A stretch of DNA of 64,000 bases from Rubrivivax sp. (GCA_030653385.1 JAURZM010000026.1:1-64000), one strand, 5' to 3'; counted from the first letter of the stretch, positions 9,805 to 19,058 are shown. Made by a program: numbers and translations. Notes: generated from the letters alone by a model not told the origin.

Positions 9805-10746
9805 TCAGGTCAGAAACGCGGCCATGTGGGCTGCCAGCGCCGCCGGCTGGTCGTGGTGCAGCATGTGCCCGCAGGGCGACAGGCGCACACGCTGCACCTG
9901 CGGCACCACGGCCAGCCGGGCGTCGAATTCGCTGCGCGGGTAGCGCTTGCCCCACCATTTGCCGGTGTCGGTCTGGTCGCCATCGGCCCACAGCACCGGT
10001 GCCGTGATCAGGCGCCAGGTCTGCAGGATCTCTTCCACCTGGTACAGCACGGGGTTGACGCGTTTGTGCGCGGGGTCGCCCAGGATGTGCCACTGCACCG
10101 TGCCGTCGGCGGCCGTCTGCGGCTGCGCCCAGTGCGGCGCCAGCCAGTTGGCCTTGTCGGGCGACAGCAGCGGGTTGTTCTTGATCAGGCGCGTTGCCAC
10201 TTCGTCGGCACTGGCATAGGTGCGCAGGCTTTGCGGCGTCTTCAACTCGTCCAGCCACTGCTTCAGGCGCCGGGGCGCCTGGCTGGGCTGTGTCTGTGGC
10301 ATGCCGAAGCCTTCCAGGTTGACGAGGCGGCGGATGCGCTCTGGGCGCACACCGGCGTAGCTCATCACCACGTTGCCGCCCATGCTGTGGCCGACCAGGT
10401 CGAAGGTGGGAAAGGTCTCGGCCGGCACCAGCACGTCCAGCAGCGCGTCCAGGTCGGCCAGGTAGTCGGGGAACCAGTAGCTGTCGGCCTTGGGGGTTTC
10501 GGTCAGGCCAAAACCGCGCCAGTCGGGTGCGATGACCCAGCGGTCGAAGCCTTCGCGACGCGCCAGTTCGTCCACCAGGAACTGGAAGGACGCGCCCACG
10601 TCCATCCAGCCGTGCAGCAGCAGCAGCGGTGGCCGGTTGGCGGTGACCAGGGAGGCGTCACCCCAGACGTGGGCGTGGTAGCGAAGGCCGCGCAGCGGCA
10701 GGAAGACGGACTGCGCCACACGGCGCGCTTGGTAGACAGGCGACAT
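9805..10746 (-). CDS. Alpha/beta hydrolase
   Basis: A 313-residue alpha/beta-hydrolase-fold protein. The oxyanion motif LLLHGWMDVG, the nucleophile elbow DLVGHSMGGNVVMSY (Ser in GHSMG), an acid in the WADGDQTD region and the catalytic His in SPCGHMLHHDQP are all visible. Substrate is unknown; the family includes esterases, haloalkane dehalogenase-like proteins and C-C hydrolases. It has no signal peptide. The start (MSPVYQARR) is at the point where the conserved fold begins; the open frame upstream is antisense to the GNAT gene. Confidence 0.85.
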   Translation of the reverse strand: MSPVYQARRVAQSVFLPLRGLRYHAHVWGDASLVTANRPPLLLLHGWMDVGASFQFLVDELARREGFDRWVIAPDWRGFGLTETPKADSYWFPDYLADLDALLDVLVPAETFPTFDLVGHSMGGNVVMSYAGVRPERIRRLVNLEGFGMPQTQPSQAPRRLKQWLDELKTPQSLRTYASADEVATRLIKNNPLLSPDKANWLAPHWAQPQTAADGTVQWHILGDPAHKRVNPVLYQVEEILQTWRLITAPVLWADGDQTDTGKWWGKRYPRSEFDARLAVVPQVQRVRLSPCGHMLHHDQPAALAAHMAAFLT

Positions 10747-10815
10747 GCCAAGACTGTAGAGCAGGGCGGGCGCCCGCGCTGTCAGGCACGTGACGCGGCG
10801 GGCCACAATCCGGCG

Positions 10816-11298
10816 ATGAACACGAACCACGCCCTGCGCCCCGCCACACCCGCCGACGTGCCCGCCATCGTGGGCCTGATCACCGAACTGGCGGTGTTCG
10901 AAAAGCTCGAACACCTGGTGGTGGTGACTCCCGAATCGCTGCTGCCGCAACTCTTCGGCCCGCGCCCGGCGGCCGAAGCGGTGGTGGGCGAAGTGGGTGG
11001 CCAGGTGGTGGCCTTTGCGCTTTTCTTCCACAACTTCAGCACCTTCCTGGGCAAGCCCGGGCTGTACCTGGAAGACCTGTACGTGCAGCCCGCCCACCGC
11101 GGCACGGGGCTGGGCAAGGCGCTGCTGTCGCACCTGGCCACGCTGGCCGTCGAACGCGGCTGCGGGCGCTTCGAATGGAGCGTGCTGGACTGGAACCAGC
11201 GGGCCATCGATTTCTACGAAAAGATGGGTGCCACGGTGATGCCCGACTGGCGCATCTGCCGCCTCGCCGGCGATAGGCTGCAGGCCTTCGTTCGGTAG
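10816..11298 (+). CDS. GNAT family N-acetyltransferase
   Basis: A 160-residue acetyltransferase. The acetyl-CoA loop is VQPAHRGTGLGKALLSHL, followed by the conserved WSVLDWNQRAIDFYEKMGA segment, which resembles spermidine/diamine acetyltransferase-like GNAT proteins. The start is 69 bp from the divergent alpha/beta hydrolase start. The acceptor substrate is not determined by the sequence. Confidence 0.87.
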   Translation: MNTNHALRPATPADVPAIVGLITELAVFEKLEHLVVVTPESLLPQLFGPRPAAEAVVGEVGGQVVAFALFFHNFSTFLGKPGLYLEDLYVQPAHRGTGLGKALLSHLATLAVERGCGRFEWSVLDWNQRAIDFYEKMGATVMPDWRICRLAGDRLQAFVR

Positions 11299-11299
11299 G

Positions 11300-11326
11300 G
11301 CTCAGGCCACCAGCTCAGGCCACCAG
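11300..11326. repeat. 13-bp tandem duplication at the 3' end of the HD-GYP-like gene
   Basis: The unit CTCAGGCCACCAG occurs twice in a row at 11301-11326. One copy carries the stop codon of the minus-strand gene at 11315-11317. The duplication lies in the 16-bp gap and last codons between two convergent genes, so it looks like a slippage event with no effect on the products. Confidence 0.7.
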
Positions 11327-12502
11327 CGCCGCCATCAGGCGGTCCAGTGGCAGGCGCGGGTAGACGCTGGCTTCACCCACCACACCGGCCACCGCGTACT
11401 TGCGGTCGCTGGTGTCGCGCCGCACTGGCGCCGACAGCGGCGCACCGCGGGCATTGCTGAGGCAGGCCACCACCGGCGCCGTGATGGCGGCACCGCGTGC
11501 CACCACCACCGCCAGTTCACCCGAGGCCAGTCGCACATGGCAGCCGGGTGGGTAGATGCCGAACTCTTTCACCAGTGCCGCGGTCATCGGGTGGCCGGGG
11601 TCCTGCATGAACATCTGGCGGCCGGCGATGTCCGCACTCATGGCGTCGCGCGTTGAACGCGAGGCCAGCTTCGAGGTGTAGACGTCCGAACGGCGCACCA
11701 GCGAAGCCAGGTCGCAGACGTCACCGCTGCCGCTGGGGTAGCCGCTGCCGTCTTCACATTCGTGGTGCTGCAGCACGGCTCGCAGCCACAGCGGGTCGCT
11801 GATGCCGGCGGTTTCCAGCAAACGCACGCTGCGCATCGGGTGGGTCTGCAAGGCCAGGCGCTGGTCCGGGGTGGGCGGCGTGGCCTGGCGCGCGAGCTGG
11901 CCTTGCAGTTCCAGCATCGACAGGTTCATCGTCAGTGCCACCTTGAAGGCACGCTCGGCTTCAGCGGGCTCCCAGCTCAGGCGCTGGGCCACCAGCAGGC
12001 TGGTGATGGCCGTCTGCAGCGAACGTTGTGCGCCGTAGGCCAGGTCGGCGCTGGCTCCTTGACGCAGCACCTGGAAGATGGCCAGGTCGGGGTCGCGTTC
12101 GACCAGGGTCTGCACAGGCGCCGCGGCTTCGACCAGCGCTTCGCGGAAGCTGGGTGCGGTGGCATCGGCCAGCGCCAGCCCCAGCTGGGCCATGGCTTGC
12201 TGCCAGATCTGCGGCAGCAGTTCGCGCGGGGCTTGCAGGATCTGGTCGCGCGGGCTTTGCAGCTCGGCCATGTCCACCAGCGCACCGCGGCGCATGATGG
12301 CTTCGAGCTGTTCGTTCGACTCCACCATCTGCCCACGTGCCAGCAGCAGCGTGCGGTCGGCATCACGCACGTTGAAGGGCAGAGGCGCCCCTGGCACGAG
12401 GCGGTGCTTGACACTGGACAGTTCGGCGAACGGCATGTTGGCAGGTGAGTTGGTGAAGGCCCGAAGAATGTTCGGTATGGCTGGCTTTTCGGCTGCCCGC
12501 AT
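11315..12502 (-). CDS. Degenerate HD-GYP domain protein
   Basis: A 395-residue protein. The C-terminal half has the HD-GYP hallmarks THPMRSVRLL and HHECEDGSGYP, the signature of cyclic-di-GMP phosphodiesterases. The usual HD-x-GK metal pair earlier in the domain is not seen; the aligned stretch reads NLSMLELQGQ, so catalysis is doubtful. The N-terminal third (PFNVRDADRTLLLARGQ) is a conserved accessory region seen in Burkholderiales relatives. A start at 12436 (MPFAELSS) is an alternative. Divergent from the acyl-CoA synthetase. Confidence 0.78.
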   Translation of the reverse strand: MRAAEKPAIPNILRAFTNSPANMPFAELSSVKHRLVPGAPLPFNVRDADRTLLLARGQMVESNEQLEAIMRRGALVDMAELQSPRDQILQAPRELLPQIWQQAMAQLGLALADATAPSFREALVEAAAPVQTLVERDPDLAIFQVLRQGASADLAYGAQRSLQTAITSLLVAQRLSWEPAEAERAFKVALTMNLSMLELQGQLARQATPPTPDQRLALQTHPMRSVRLLETAGISDPLWLRAVLQHHECEDGSGYPSGSGDVCDLASLVRRSDVYTSKLASRSTRDAMSADIAGRQMFMQDPGHPMTAALVKEFGIYPPGCHVRLASGELAVVVARGAAITAPVVACLSNARGAPLSAPVRRDTSDRKYAVAGVVGEASVYPRLPLDRLMAALVA

Positions 12503-12598
12503 GTGAACTTGACTGCATCGCGGCCGTGGCGCCACGTCTGGGCCCCACTGCGGGAAGCCCCGTGACGGCGTACTTGCGGCGCGGCTTAAGCTCGTGGC

Positions 12599-14353
12599 AT
12601 GAAGCGCCGAAAACCTCTGCCCGATGCCCACGCCCACCTGCACGGCAGCTTTGTCTGGCAGGTGCCAGAACATTTCAACATCGCGCAGGCCTGCTGCGGC
12701 CGCTGGGCGCAGGCGCCCCGGACAGCCGCGCTGACGGCCATCAGCTGGGAACATGAAGACGGCCGCCATGGCGTGCTGAGTTATGCCGACCTGCAAGTGC
12801 AGGCCGACCGGCTGAGCCACGCTCTGCAGCGCCTGGGTGTGCAAAGCGGTGACCGCGTGGCCGTGGTCATGCCGCAGCGGCCCGAAACGGCAGTGGCCCA
12901 CATCGCCCTGTACCAGCTGGGCGCGGTGGCGATGCCGCTGTCCATGCTGTTCGGGCCCGAAGCGCTGGCTTACCGCCTGCAGGACAGCGCTGCGGTGGCT
13001 GCATTGGTCGACGAAAGTGCCATCGCCAACCTGCTGGCTGTGCGGGCCGAATGCCCGGCGCTGCACAGCGTGGTGGCCGTGGGTGCAGCGGCAGGGCAGG
13101 GTGATGTGGACTGGGCCACCGCGCTGGGCCGCGGCCGCAAGCCCTTTGTGCCCGTGGACACCCGGGCCGACGACGCGGCCGTGCTCATCTACACCAGCGG
13201 CACCACCGGCCCGCCGAAGGGTGCGCTGATCCCGCACCGTGCACTCATCGGCAACCTGAGCGGGTTTGTCTGCAGCCAGAACTGGTTCGGCCTGGGCCCG
13301 CCAGAAACAAGCGACGAGGTTTTCTGGAGCCCCGCCGACTGGGCCTGGACCGGCGGCCTGATGGACGCGCTGCTGCCCAGCCTGTACTTCGGCCGCAGCA
13401 TCGTCGCCTTCCAGGGCCGTTTTTCACCCGAGCGGGCCTTCGAGCTGATGCAGCGGCACGCGGTCACCCACACCTTTTTGTTCCCCACCGCGCTGAAGGC
13501 GATGATGAAAGCCGTGCCCGAACCGGTCACCCGCTACCGGCTGCAGCTGCGCGCCATCATGAGTGCGGGCGAGGCGGTGGGCGACACGGTGTTCCACTGG
13601 TGCCAGCAGGCGCTGGGCGTGACCGTCAACGAGATGTTCGGCCAGACCGAGATCAACTACATCGTCGGCAACTGCGGCCGACACGTGGGTGCCGACGGCG
13701 TGGCCCGCCCGGCCTGGCCCGCGCGGCCCGGCAGCATGGGCCGGGCCTACCCGGGCCACCGCGTGGCGGTGATCGACGACCAGGGCCAGGAATGCCCACG
13801 TGGCACACCCGGCGACGTGGCACTGCACCGGCTGGACGTGCATGGCCAGCCCGACCCGGTGTTTTTTCTCGGCTACTGGCGCAACGAAAGGGCCACGGCA
13901 AGCAAGTTCACTGGCGACCCCGCCAGCAGCTGGTGCCGCACCGGCGACACGGCAGTCATGGATGAAGACGGTTACCTGTGGTACCAGGGCCGCAGCGACG
14001 ATGTCTTCAAGGCCGCGGGTTACCGCATCGGCCCCAGCGAAATCGAGAACTGCCTGGTCAAGCACCCGGCGGTGGCGAACGCCGCCGTGGTGCCCAAGCC
14101 CGACGCCGAACGTGGTGCGGTGGTCAAGGCCTACGTGGTGCTGGCGCCGGGCTTCACGGCTGACGACGGCCTGGTGCATGCGCTGCAGCAGCACGTGCGC
14201 GGCCAGCTGGCGCCTTACGAATACCCGAAGGAGATCGAGTTCATCGAGGCGCTGCCGATGACCACCACCGGCAAGGTGCAGCGAAGGCTGTTGCGCCTGC
14301 AGGAAGAAGAACGCGCCAGGGCCCGGCCACCAAGCCCGGCAGCGGCAGGCTGA
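12599..14353 (+). CDS. AMP-binding acyl-CoA synthetase (medium-chain type)
   Basis: A 584-residue ligase that activates a carboxylic acid to acyl-AMP and then acyl-CoA. The P-loop YTSGTTGPPKGA, the adenine-binding MFGQTEINY, the hinge motif YQGRSDDVFKAAGYRIGP and the C-terminal catalytic Lys in TTTGKVQRR are intact. The overall pattern is nearer to medium-chain acyl-CoA synthetases than to Acs or FadD. The gene is divergent from the HD-GYP-like gene and 26 bp upstream of the aldo/keto reductase. The acyl substrate is unknown. Confidence 0.88.
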   Translation: MKRRKPLPDAHAHLHGSFVWQVPEHFNIAQACCGRWAQAPRTAALTAISWEHEDGRHGVLSYADLQVQADRLSHALQRLGVQSGDRVAVVMPQRPETAVAHIALYQLGAVAMPLSMLFGPEALAYRLQDSAAVAALVDESAIANLLAVRAECPALHSVVAVGAAAGQGDVDWATALGRGRKPFVPVDTRADDAAVLIYTSGTTGPPKGALIPHRALIGNLSGFVCSQNWFGLGPPETSDEVFWSPADWAWTGGLMDALLPSLYFGRSIVAFQGRFSPERAFELMQRHAVTHTFLFPTALKAMMKAVPEPVTRYRLQLRAIMSAGEAVGDTVFHWCQQALGVTVNEMFGQTEINYIVGNCGRHVGADGVARPAWPARPGSMGRAYPGHRVAVIDDQGQECPRGTPGDVALHRLDVHGQPDPVFFLGYWRNERATASKFTGDPASSWCRTGDTAVMDEDGYLWYQGRSDDVFKAAGYRIGPSEIENCLVKHPAVANAAVVPKPDAERGAVVKAYVVLAPGFTADDGLVHALQQHVRGQLAPYEYPKEIEFIEALPMTTTGKVQRRLLRLQEEERARARPPSPAAAG

Positions 14354-14379
14354 GGGCCCATGCGGCACACTCTGCCGCC

Positions 14380-15441
14380 ATGAAAACCCTGAACCTGGGC
14401 CACAGCGGCCTGCAAGTGACCCCCATCTGCCTGGGCACCATGACCTTCGGTGAACAGGTGGACACCGCGGATGCCCACCGCATCCTGAGCCACGCCGTCG
14501 AACGTGGCATCAACTTCATCGACACCGCCGAGATGTACGCGGTGCCCACACGCGCTGAAACCTACGGCGCCACCGAAACCCTCATCGGCCAGTGGTTTGC
14601 CGCCAACCCGGGCATGCGGCAGAAAGTGGTGCTGGCCAGCAAGTGCGCCGGCCCCGGGCGCAACCTGAGCTGGGTGCACGGCGGCAGCGCCGACCTGCAC
14701 CCGGCGCAGATCGTCGCCGCCTGCGACGGCAGCCTGAAGCGGCTGCAGACCGACGTCATCGACCTGTACCAGATCCACTGGCCCAACCGCAACGCGCCCA
14801 TCTTCGGCGGTCTGTACTTCGACCCCACGAAAGACCAGCCGCAGACACCCATCCACGATCAACTGCAGGCACTGGCAGGGCTGGTGAAAGCGGGCAAGGT
14901 GCGCGCCATCGGCCTGAGCAACGAATCATCCTGGGGCCTGATGGAGTTCCTGCGCCTGTCCGACCTGCACGGCCTGCCGCGTGTGGCCAGCGTGCAAAAC
15001 GCCTATTCGCTGGTCAACCGCTCGGTGGACAACGGCCTTGACGAAGCCCTGCACCGCACCGGTGTGGGCCTGCTGGCTTATTCGCCCTTGGGCTTCGGTA
15101 CGCTGACCGGCAAGTACGACGCGGTCGATCTGGCGGATGCCCCGGCCGAGCTGGGCCGCCTGGCGCGTTTTGCGCAGATGAAAACCGGGCGCTGGGCCCG
15201 CCCCGAGGCGCTGGCGGCGGCACGTGAATACAACAGCCTGGCGCAAGCGCATGGCCTGACGCCCACGCAGATGGCGCTGGCTTTCTGCTATGGCAACTGG
15301 CGGGTGGCCAGCACCATCGTCGGTGTCACCACCTTGGCGCAGCTGGACCAGTGTCTCGATGCCTGGGGCACGGTGCTGTCGCCCGAGTTGCTGGCGGCCA
15401 TCGACGGCGTGCGGGCCCGCCTGCGCGACCCGGCGCAGTGA
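14380..15441 (+). CDS. Aldo/keto reductase, Tas-like
   Basis: A 353-residue NADPH-dependent oxidoreductase. The AKR tetrad is visible: Asp and Tyr in FIDTAEMYAVP, Lys in VLASKCAGPGRN, and His in DLYQIHWPNR. The insert and the C-terminal ARLRDPAQ match the Tas branch. It follows the acyl-CoA synthetase on the same strand. The physiological carbonyl substrate is unknown. Confidence 0.9.
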   Translation: MKTLNLGHSGLQVTPICLGTMTFGEQVDTADAHRILSHAVERGINFIDTAEMYAVPTRAETYGATETLIGQWFAANPGMRQKVVLASKCAGPGRNLSWVHGGSADLHPAQIVAACDGSLKRLQTDVIDLYQIHWPNRNAPIFGGLYFDPTKDQPQTPIHDQLQALAGLVKAGKVRAIGLSNESSWGLMEFLRLSDLHGLPRVASVQNAYSLVNRSVDNGLDEALHRTGVGLLAYSPLGFGTLTGKYDAVDLADAPAELGRLARFAQMKTGRWARPEALAAAREYNSLAQAHGLTPTQMALAFCYGNWRVASTIVGVTTLAQLDQCLDAWGTVLSPELLAAIDGVRARLRDPAQ

Positions 15442-15496
15442 CAAGGCGCTGAAGGCGACAATCGCGTTCTGAACCCTTTCGGCTGAAGCCCACCGC

Positions 15497-16807
15497 ATGT
15501 CCAACCTCATCGTCCACGGCGGCACGCCGCTCACCGGCCGCATCGTGCCGTCGGCCAACAAAAACGCGGTGCTGCCCATCCTGTGCGCCACGCTGCTGAC
15601 CCACGATCCGGTGCGCCTGGTGGGCATTCCGGAAATCACCGATGTGCGCAAGATCCTGGACATCTTCCGCCAGCTGGGCAGCGTGGTGACGGTGGACTAT
15701 GCCCAGGGCACGCTGGACCTGCACCACAAGGACACCCAGTTCGACCCCGGCACACACCACCTGCCCGAAGAAATGCGCAGCTCGATCATGCTGGTGCCGC
15801 CGCTGCTGGCCCGCTTCGGCGCCGCGCGCATCGAAAACGACGTGCAGGGCTGCACCCTGGGTGTGCGCGAGATCGACCCGCACGTCGAAGTGATGGAACG
15901 TTTTGGCGCCACGGTCGAACGCCGCCGCGAAGCGCTGATCATGCGCGTGGACAGCGGCCTGAAAGCCAACCACCACTGGCTGGACTACGCCAGCGTCACC
16001 ACCACCGAAAACTTCGTGCTCTGCGCCGCCTTGGCGCACGGCACCAGCACGCTGATGAACGCGGCCAGCGAGCCGCACGTGCAGGAGTTCTGCAACTTCA
16101 TGGTCATGCTGGGGGCGCAGATCGAAGGCATCGGCACCAGCCGCCTCACCGTGCACGGCGTGGCCCGGCTGGGCAAGCCCGAAGGGGCCGAGTTCACGTT
16201 TGCCGAAGACTTCCACGAGGCTGTCACCTTCATGGCGCTGGGCGCCATCACCGGCGGTTGCATCACGGTGAAAAACAGTGCGCCCGAGCAGTTCCCGCTG
16301 ATCGACCGCACCTTCGCCAAGTTCGGCGTGCAGGTGGTGCACGAAGGCGGCTGGAGCCACACGGTGGTCGAGGGCCCGCTGCGGGTGAAGCAGCCTTTCA
16401 CGCAGAACATCCTGCCCAAGGTCGAAGCCGCGCCCTGGCCCTACCTGCCGGTGGACCTGCTGCCCATCTTCGTGGCCCTGGGCGTCAGGGCCGAAGGCAG
16501 CATGATGTACTGGAACAAGGTCTACGAAGGCGCGATGGGCTGGACCAGCGAACTGTCCAAGTTCGGTGGCCACGCTTTCCAGAGCGACCCGCACCGCATC
16601 ATCACCTTCGGCGGCAAGCCGCTGGCACCGGCCGAGGTGGAAAGCCCCTACATCATCCGCGTGGCCATCGCGCTGCTGATGCTGGCGTGCAGCATCCCGG
16701 GCAAGAGCACGATCAAGAATGCCGCGCCGGTGCGGCGTGCGCACCCGCACTTTGCCGAGAACATCCGCACGCTGGGTGCGCAGATCGAGTGGGTCGAGGG
16801 GGACTGA
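15497..16807 (+). CDS. murA: UDP-N-acetylglucosamine 1-carboxyvinyltransferase (MurA type, possibly a paralogue)
   Basis: A 436-residue member of the EPSP synthase/MurA fold, the committed step enzyme of peptidoglycan synthesis that transfers enolpyruvate to UDP-GlcNAc. The catalytic-loop Cys is present in QGCTLGVREID and the phosphate-binding Lys in SANKNAVLPIL. The motif reads SANKN, whereas canonical MurA has SGAKN, and the loop GVREIDPHVEV departs from GARPVDLHI. In Burkholderiales the housekeeping murA commonly sits near the his operon, which is absent here. A divergent second copy is therefore plausible. The next gene starts 4 bp later. Confidence 0.82.
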   Translation: MSNLIVHGGTPLTGRIVPSANKNAVLPILCATLLTHDPVRLVGIPEITDVRKILDIFRQLGSVVTVDYAQGTLDLHHKDTQFDPGTHHLPEEMRSSIMLVPPLLARFGAARIENDVQGCTLGVREIDPHVEVMERFGATVERRREALIMRVDSGLKANHHWLDYASVTTTENFVLCAALAHGTSTLMNAASEPHVQEFCNFMVMLGAQIEGIGTSRLTVHGVARLGKPEGAEFTFAEDFHEAVTFMALGAITGGCITVKNSAPEQFPLIDRTFAKFGVQVVHEGGWSHTVVEGPLRVKQPFTQNILPKVEAAPWPYLPVDLLPIFVALGVRAEGSMMYWNKVYEGAMGWTSELSKFGGHAFQSDPHRIITFGGKPLAPAEVESPYIIRVAIALLMLACSIPGKSTIKNAAPVRRAHPHFAENIRTLGAQIEWVEGD

Positions 16808-16811
16808 ATCC

Positions 16812-17477
16812 GTGAGCCGCGTGCTGACCCCAGACCGCCCGCAGACGCTGGGCGAAGAGATCGCCAACAGCATCAGCCACGGCCTGGGTTTTGTGCTGGC
16901 GGTGGCTTCACTGCCGATCCTGGTGTGGCAGGCCAACCGGCTGGGGGGTGCGGTGGACATCGCCGCGGCCAGCGTGTTTTCGGCCACGATGATGCTGCTG
17001 TACGGCATCTCGACGCTGTACCACGCGCTGCCGGCCCGGCGCGCAGCCCGCGCCAAGACCTGGCTGCAGCGGCTGGACCATGCGGCCATCTACCTGTTCA
17101 TCGCCGGCAGCTACACACCGTTCACGCTGGGTGTGCTGCAGGGTGGCTGGGGCTTCACCTTGTTCTGCGCCGTGTGGGCGGCGGCGGCTTTAGGTGTCAC
17201 CGTCAAGCTGCTGAACCGGCTGCAGCACCCGTGGCTGAGCACGGGCCTGTACCTGGCCATGGGCTGGATGGCGCTGCTGGCCGCACCGGTGCTGCTGGAG
17301 CGCCTGCCGGCGGCTGGCCTGGCCTGGATCGTGGCCGGCGGCGTGAGTTACACGCTGGGCGCGCTGGTGTTCCTGTTCGACAACAGGGTGCGTTACGCAC
17401 ACTTCGTCTGGCACCTCTTTGTGCTGGGTGGCAGCGCCTGCCACTTCTTTGCCGTGCTGCTGTACGCCCACGCCTGA
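16812..17477 (+). CDS. trhA: Hemolysin III / TrhA family membrane protein
   Basis: A 221-residue seven-helix membrane protein of the PAQR/hemolysin III family. The conserved motifs EEIANSISHGLG near the N-terminus, STLYHALP in helix 2/3, and the C-terminal FVWHLFVLGGSACHFF carry the metal-ligand Ser/His/Asp-like residues typical of the family. The GTG start at 16812 lies 4 bp after the murA stop and gives the usual family length; the open frame upstream overlaps murA. Function in bacteria is membrane-lipid related, not haemolysis in a strict sense. Confidence 0.87.
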   Translation: MSRVLTPDRPQTLGEEIANSISHGLGFVLAVASLPILVWQANRLGGAVDIAAASVFSATMMLLYGISTLYHALPARRAARAKTWLQRLDHAAIYLFIAGSYTPFTLGVLQGGWGFTLFCAVWAAAALGVTVKLLNRLQHPWLSTGLYLAMGWMALLAAPVLLERLPAAGLAWIVAGGVSYTLGALVFLFDNRVRYAHFVWHLFVLGGSACHFFAVLLYAHA

Positions 17478-17493
17478 AACAGGTTCACCTGGC

Positions 17494-17985
17494 GTGGCGA
17501 AAAAGGACAAACACGTCAGCGAAACGCCGGCCACGCAGATGCTGCGCGCGGCCGGCGTGGTGTTCACCGAGCACCCTTACGACTATGTCGAACACGGCGG
17601 CACCGCCGAGAGCGCGCGCCAGCTCGGCGTGGCAGAACATGCCGTGATCAAGACGCTGGTGATGCAGGACGACAAGTTGCAACCCCTCGTCGTGCTGATG
17701 CATGGCGACCGCCAGGTCAGCACCAAGAACCTGGCACGCGAGATCGGCGTCAAGTCCGTTGAACCCTGCAAACCCGAGGTGGCGCAGCGCCACAGCGGTT
17801 ACCTGGTGGGTGGCACCTCGCCTTTTGGCCTGCGCAAGCCGCTGCCGGTGTGGGTGGAAACCACGGTGCTGGAGCTGCCGCGCATCTGCATCAACGGCGG
17901 CCGGCGTGGTTACCTGGTGGGCATCGACCCGCAGGTGTTGGTGCGCTTGCTGGACGCGCGGCCGGTGCACTGTGCGCTGGCTTGA
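17494..17985 (+). CDS. ybaK: YbaK/EbsC-type aminoacyl-tRNA deacylase
   Basis: A 163-residue editing-domain protein that hydrolyses misacylated tRNA (Cys-tRNA-Pro in characterised YbaK). The conserved Lys and Gly motifs are in HAVIKTLVM, GYLVGGTSPFG and INGGRRGYLVGIDP. The GTG start at 17494 (VAKKDKHVSETP) gives the family length; upstream residues overlap trhA. It lies 16 bp after trhA on the same strand. Confidence 0.88.
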   Translation: MAKKDKHVSETPATQMLRAAGVVFTEHPYDYVEHGGTAESARQLGVAEHAVIKTLVMQDDKLQPLVVLMHGDRQVSTKNLAREIGVKSVEPCKPEVAQRHSGYLVGGTSPFGLRKPLPVWVETTVLELPRICINGGRRGYLVGIDPQVLVRLLDARPVHCALA

Positions 17986-18013
17986 TAGCCCCTGGGCCTA
18001 AAATCCGGCGCAC

Positions 18014-18712
18014 ATGAATGCCCTGTGGATTGCTGTTGCGCTGCTTGGCGCCTACCTGATCGGCTCTTTGTCCTTTGCCGTCATCGTGAGCCGCGTGATG
18101 GGTCTGGCCGACCCGCGCAGTTACGGCAGCAAAAACCCGGGCGCCACCAATGTGCTGCGCTCGGGCAACAAGGCGGCGGCGCTGCTGACCTTGGCCTTCG
18201 ATGCGCTGAAGGGTTACGTCCCGGTGCTGCTGGTGCTGATCTACGGGCCGCGCTTCGGCCTGGGTCCGTCGGTGGCGGCCTTCGTGGGCCTGGCGGCGTT
18301 TGTCGGCCACCTGTGGCCGGTGTTTTTCCGCTTCCGGGGTGGCAAGGGCGTGGCCACGGCGGCCGGTGTGTTGATGGCCATCAACCCCTGGCTGGGTCTG
18401 GCCACGCTGCTGAGCTTTGCCATCATCGTGGTTTTCTCCCGTTACGCATCGCTTGCCAGCATCGTGGCGGCGGCTTTTGCGCCGTTCTACCAGGCCTTGA
18501 TCTGGGGCGTGCAGCCCGCCTTTCTGGCCATGGTGGTGATGAGCCTGCTGCTGATCTGGCGCCACGAAGGCAACATCAAGAAGCTGCTGGCCGGCACCGA
18601 GAACAAGATCGGCCAGAAACCCCCGCCGCCCGGGCCCTTGCAGAACGTCGACAAGGCGCACGGCGCGCACGCCCACACGCACCAGCACACCAAGCACAAA
18701 AAGGGTCATTGA
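18014..18712 (+). CDS. plsY: Glycerol-3-phosphate acyltransferase PlsY with a His-rich tail
   Basis: A 232-residue inner-membrane enzyme that acylates glycerol-3-phosphate with acyl-phosphate in phospholipid synthesis. The three PlsY motifs are present: [37 protein letters not shown] and the segment around [18 protein letters not shown]. The final 30 residues form a polar tail that is very rich in His (for example [17 protein letters not shown]), longer than in E. coli PlsY (205 residues). Its stop is 1 bp before the RidA start. Confidence 0.93.
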   Translation: MNALWIAVALLGAYLIGSLSFAVIVSRVMGLADPRSYGSKNPGATNVLRSGNKAAALLTLAFDALKGYVPVLLVLIYGPRFGLGPSVAAFVGLAAFVGHLWPVFFRFRGGKGVATAAGVLMAINPWLGLATLLSFAIIVVFSRYASLASIVAAAFAPFYQALIWGVQPAFLAMVVMSLLLIWRHEGNIKKLLAGTENKIGQKPPPPGPLQNVDKAHGAHAHTHQHTKHKKGH

Positions 18713-18713
18713 A

Positions 18714-19058
18714 ATGGTTCAGCGCTTCGACGTCGGCACCCGCCTGTCCGAAATGGCCGTTCACAACGGCGTCTGTTACCTCGCAGGCCAGGTGGCGGCC
18801 GACGGCAGCCAGGACATCACCGGCCAGACCCAACAGGTGCTGGCCGCCATCGACGCGTTGCTGGCGCGTGCCGGCACCGACAAACACAAGCTGCTGATGG
18901 TGCAGATCTTCATCAAGGACCTGGCCGACTTCCCGGCCATGAATGCCGCCTGGGAAGCCTGGCTGCCCGCCGGCCATGCGCCGCCACGGGCCACCGTGAA
19001 GGCCGACCTGGCCAAGCCGGAATGGCGTGTCGAGATGGTGGTCACCGCCGCCTTGTGA
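18714..19058 (+). CDS. RidA family protein
   Basis: A 114-residue member of the YjgF/YER057c/UK114 family, which deaminates reactive enamines/imines. The family signature is seen as PPRATVKADLAKPEWRVEM near the C-terminus and GQVAADGSQDITGQTQQVL near the N-terminus. The usual catalytic Arg is present in PRATV. It is one base after plsY, so the two are probably co-translated. Confidence 0.85.
   Translation: MVQRFDVGTRLSEMAVHNGVCYLAGQVAADGSQDITGQTQQVLAAIDALLARAGTDKHKLLMVQIFIKDLADFPAMNAAWEAWLPAGHAPPRATVKADLAKPEWRVEMVVTAAL

Noticed and set aside
16719..16811. Longer N-terminus for the TrhA-like protein
   Set aside because: It would overlap murA, with an Arg-rich segment of no family likeness; GTG at 16812 fits better.
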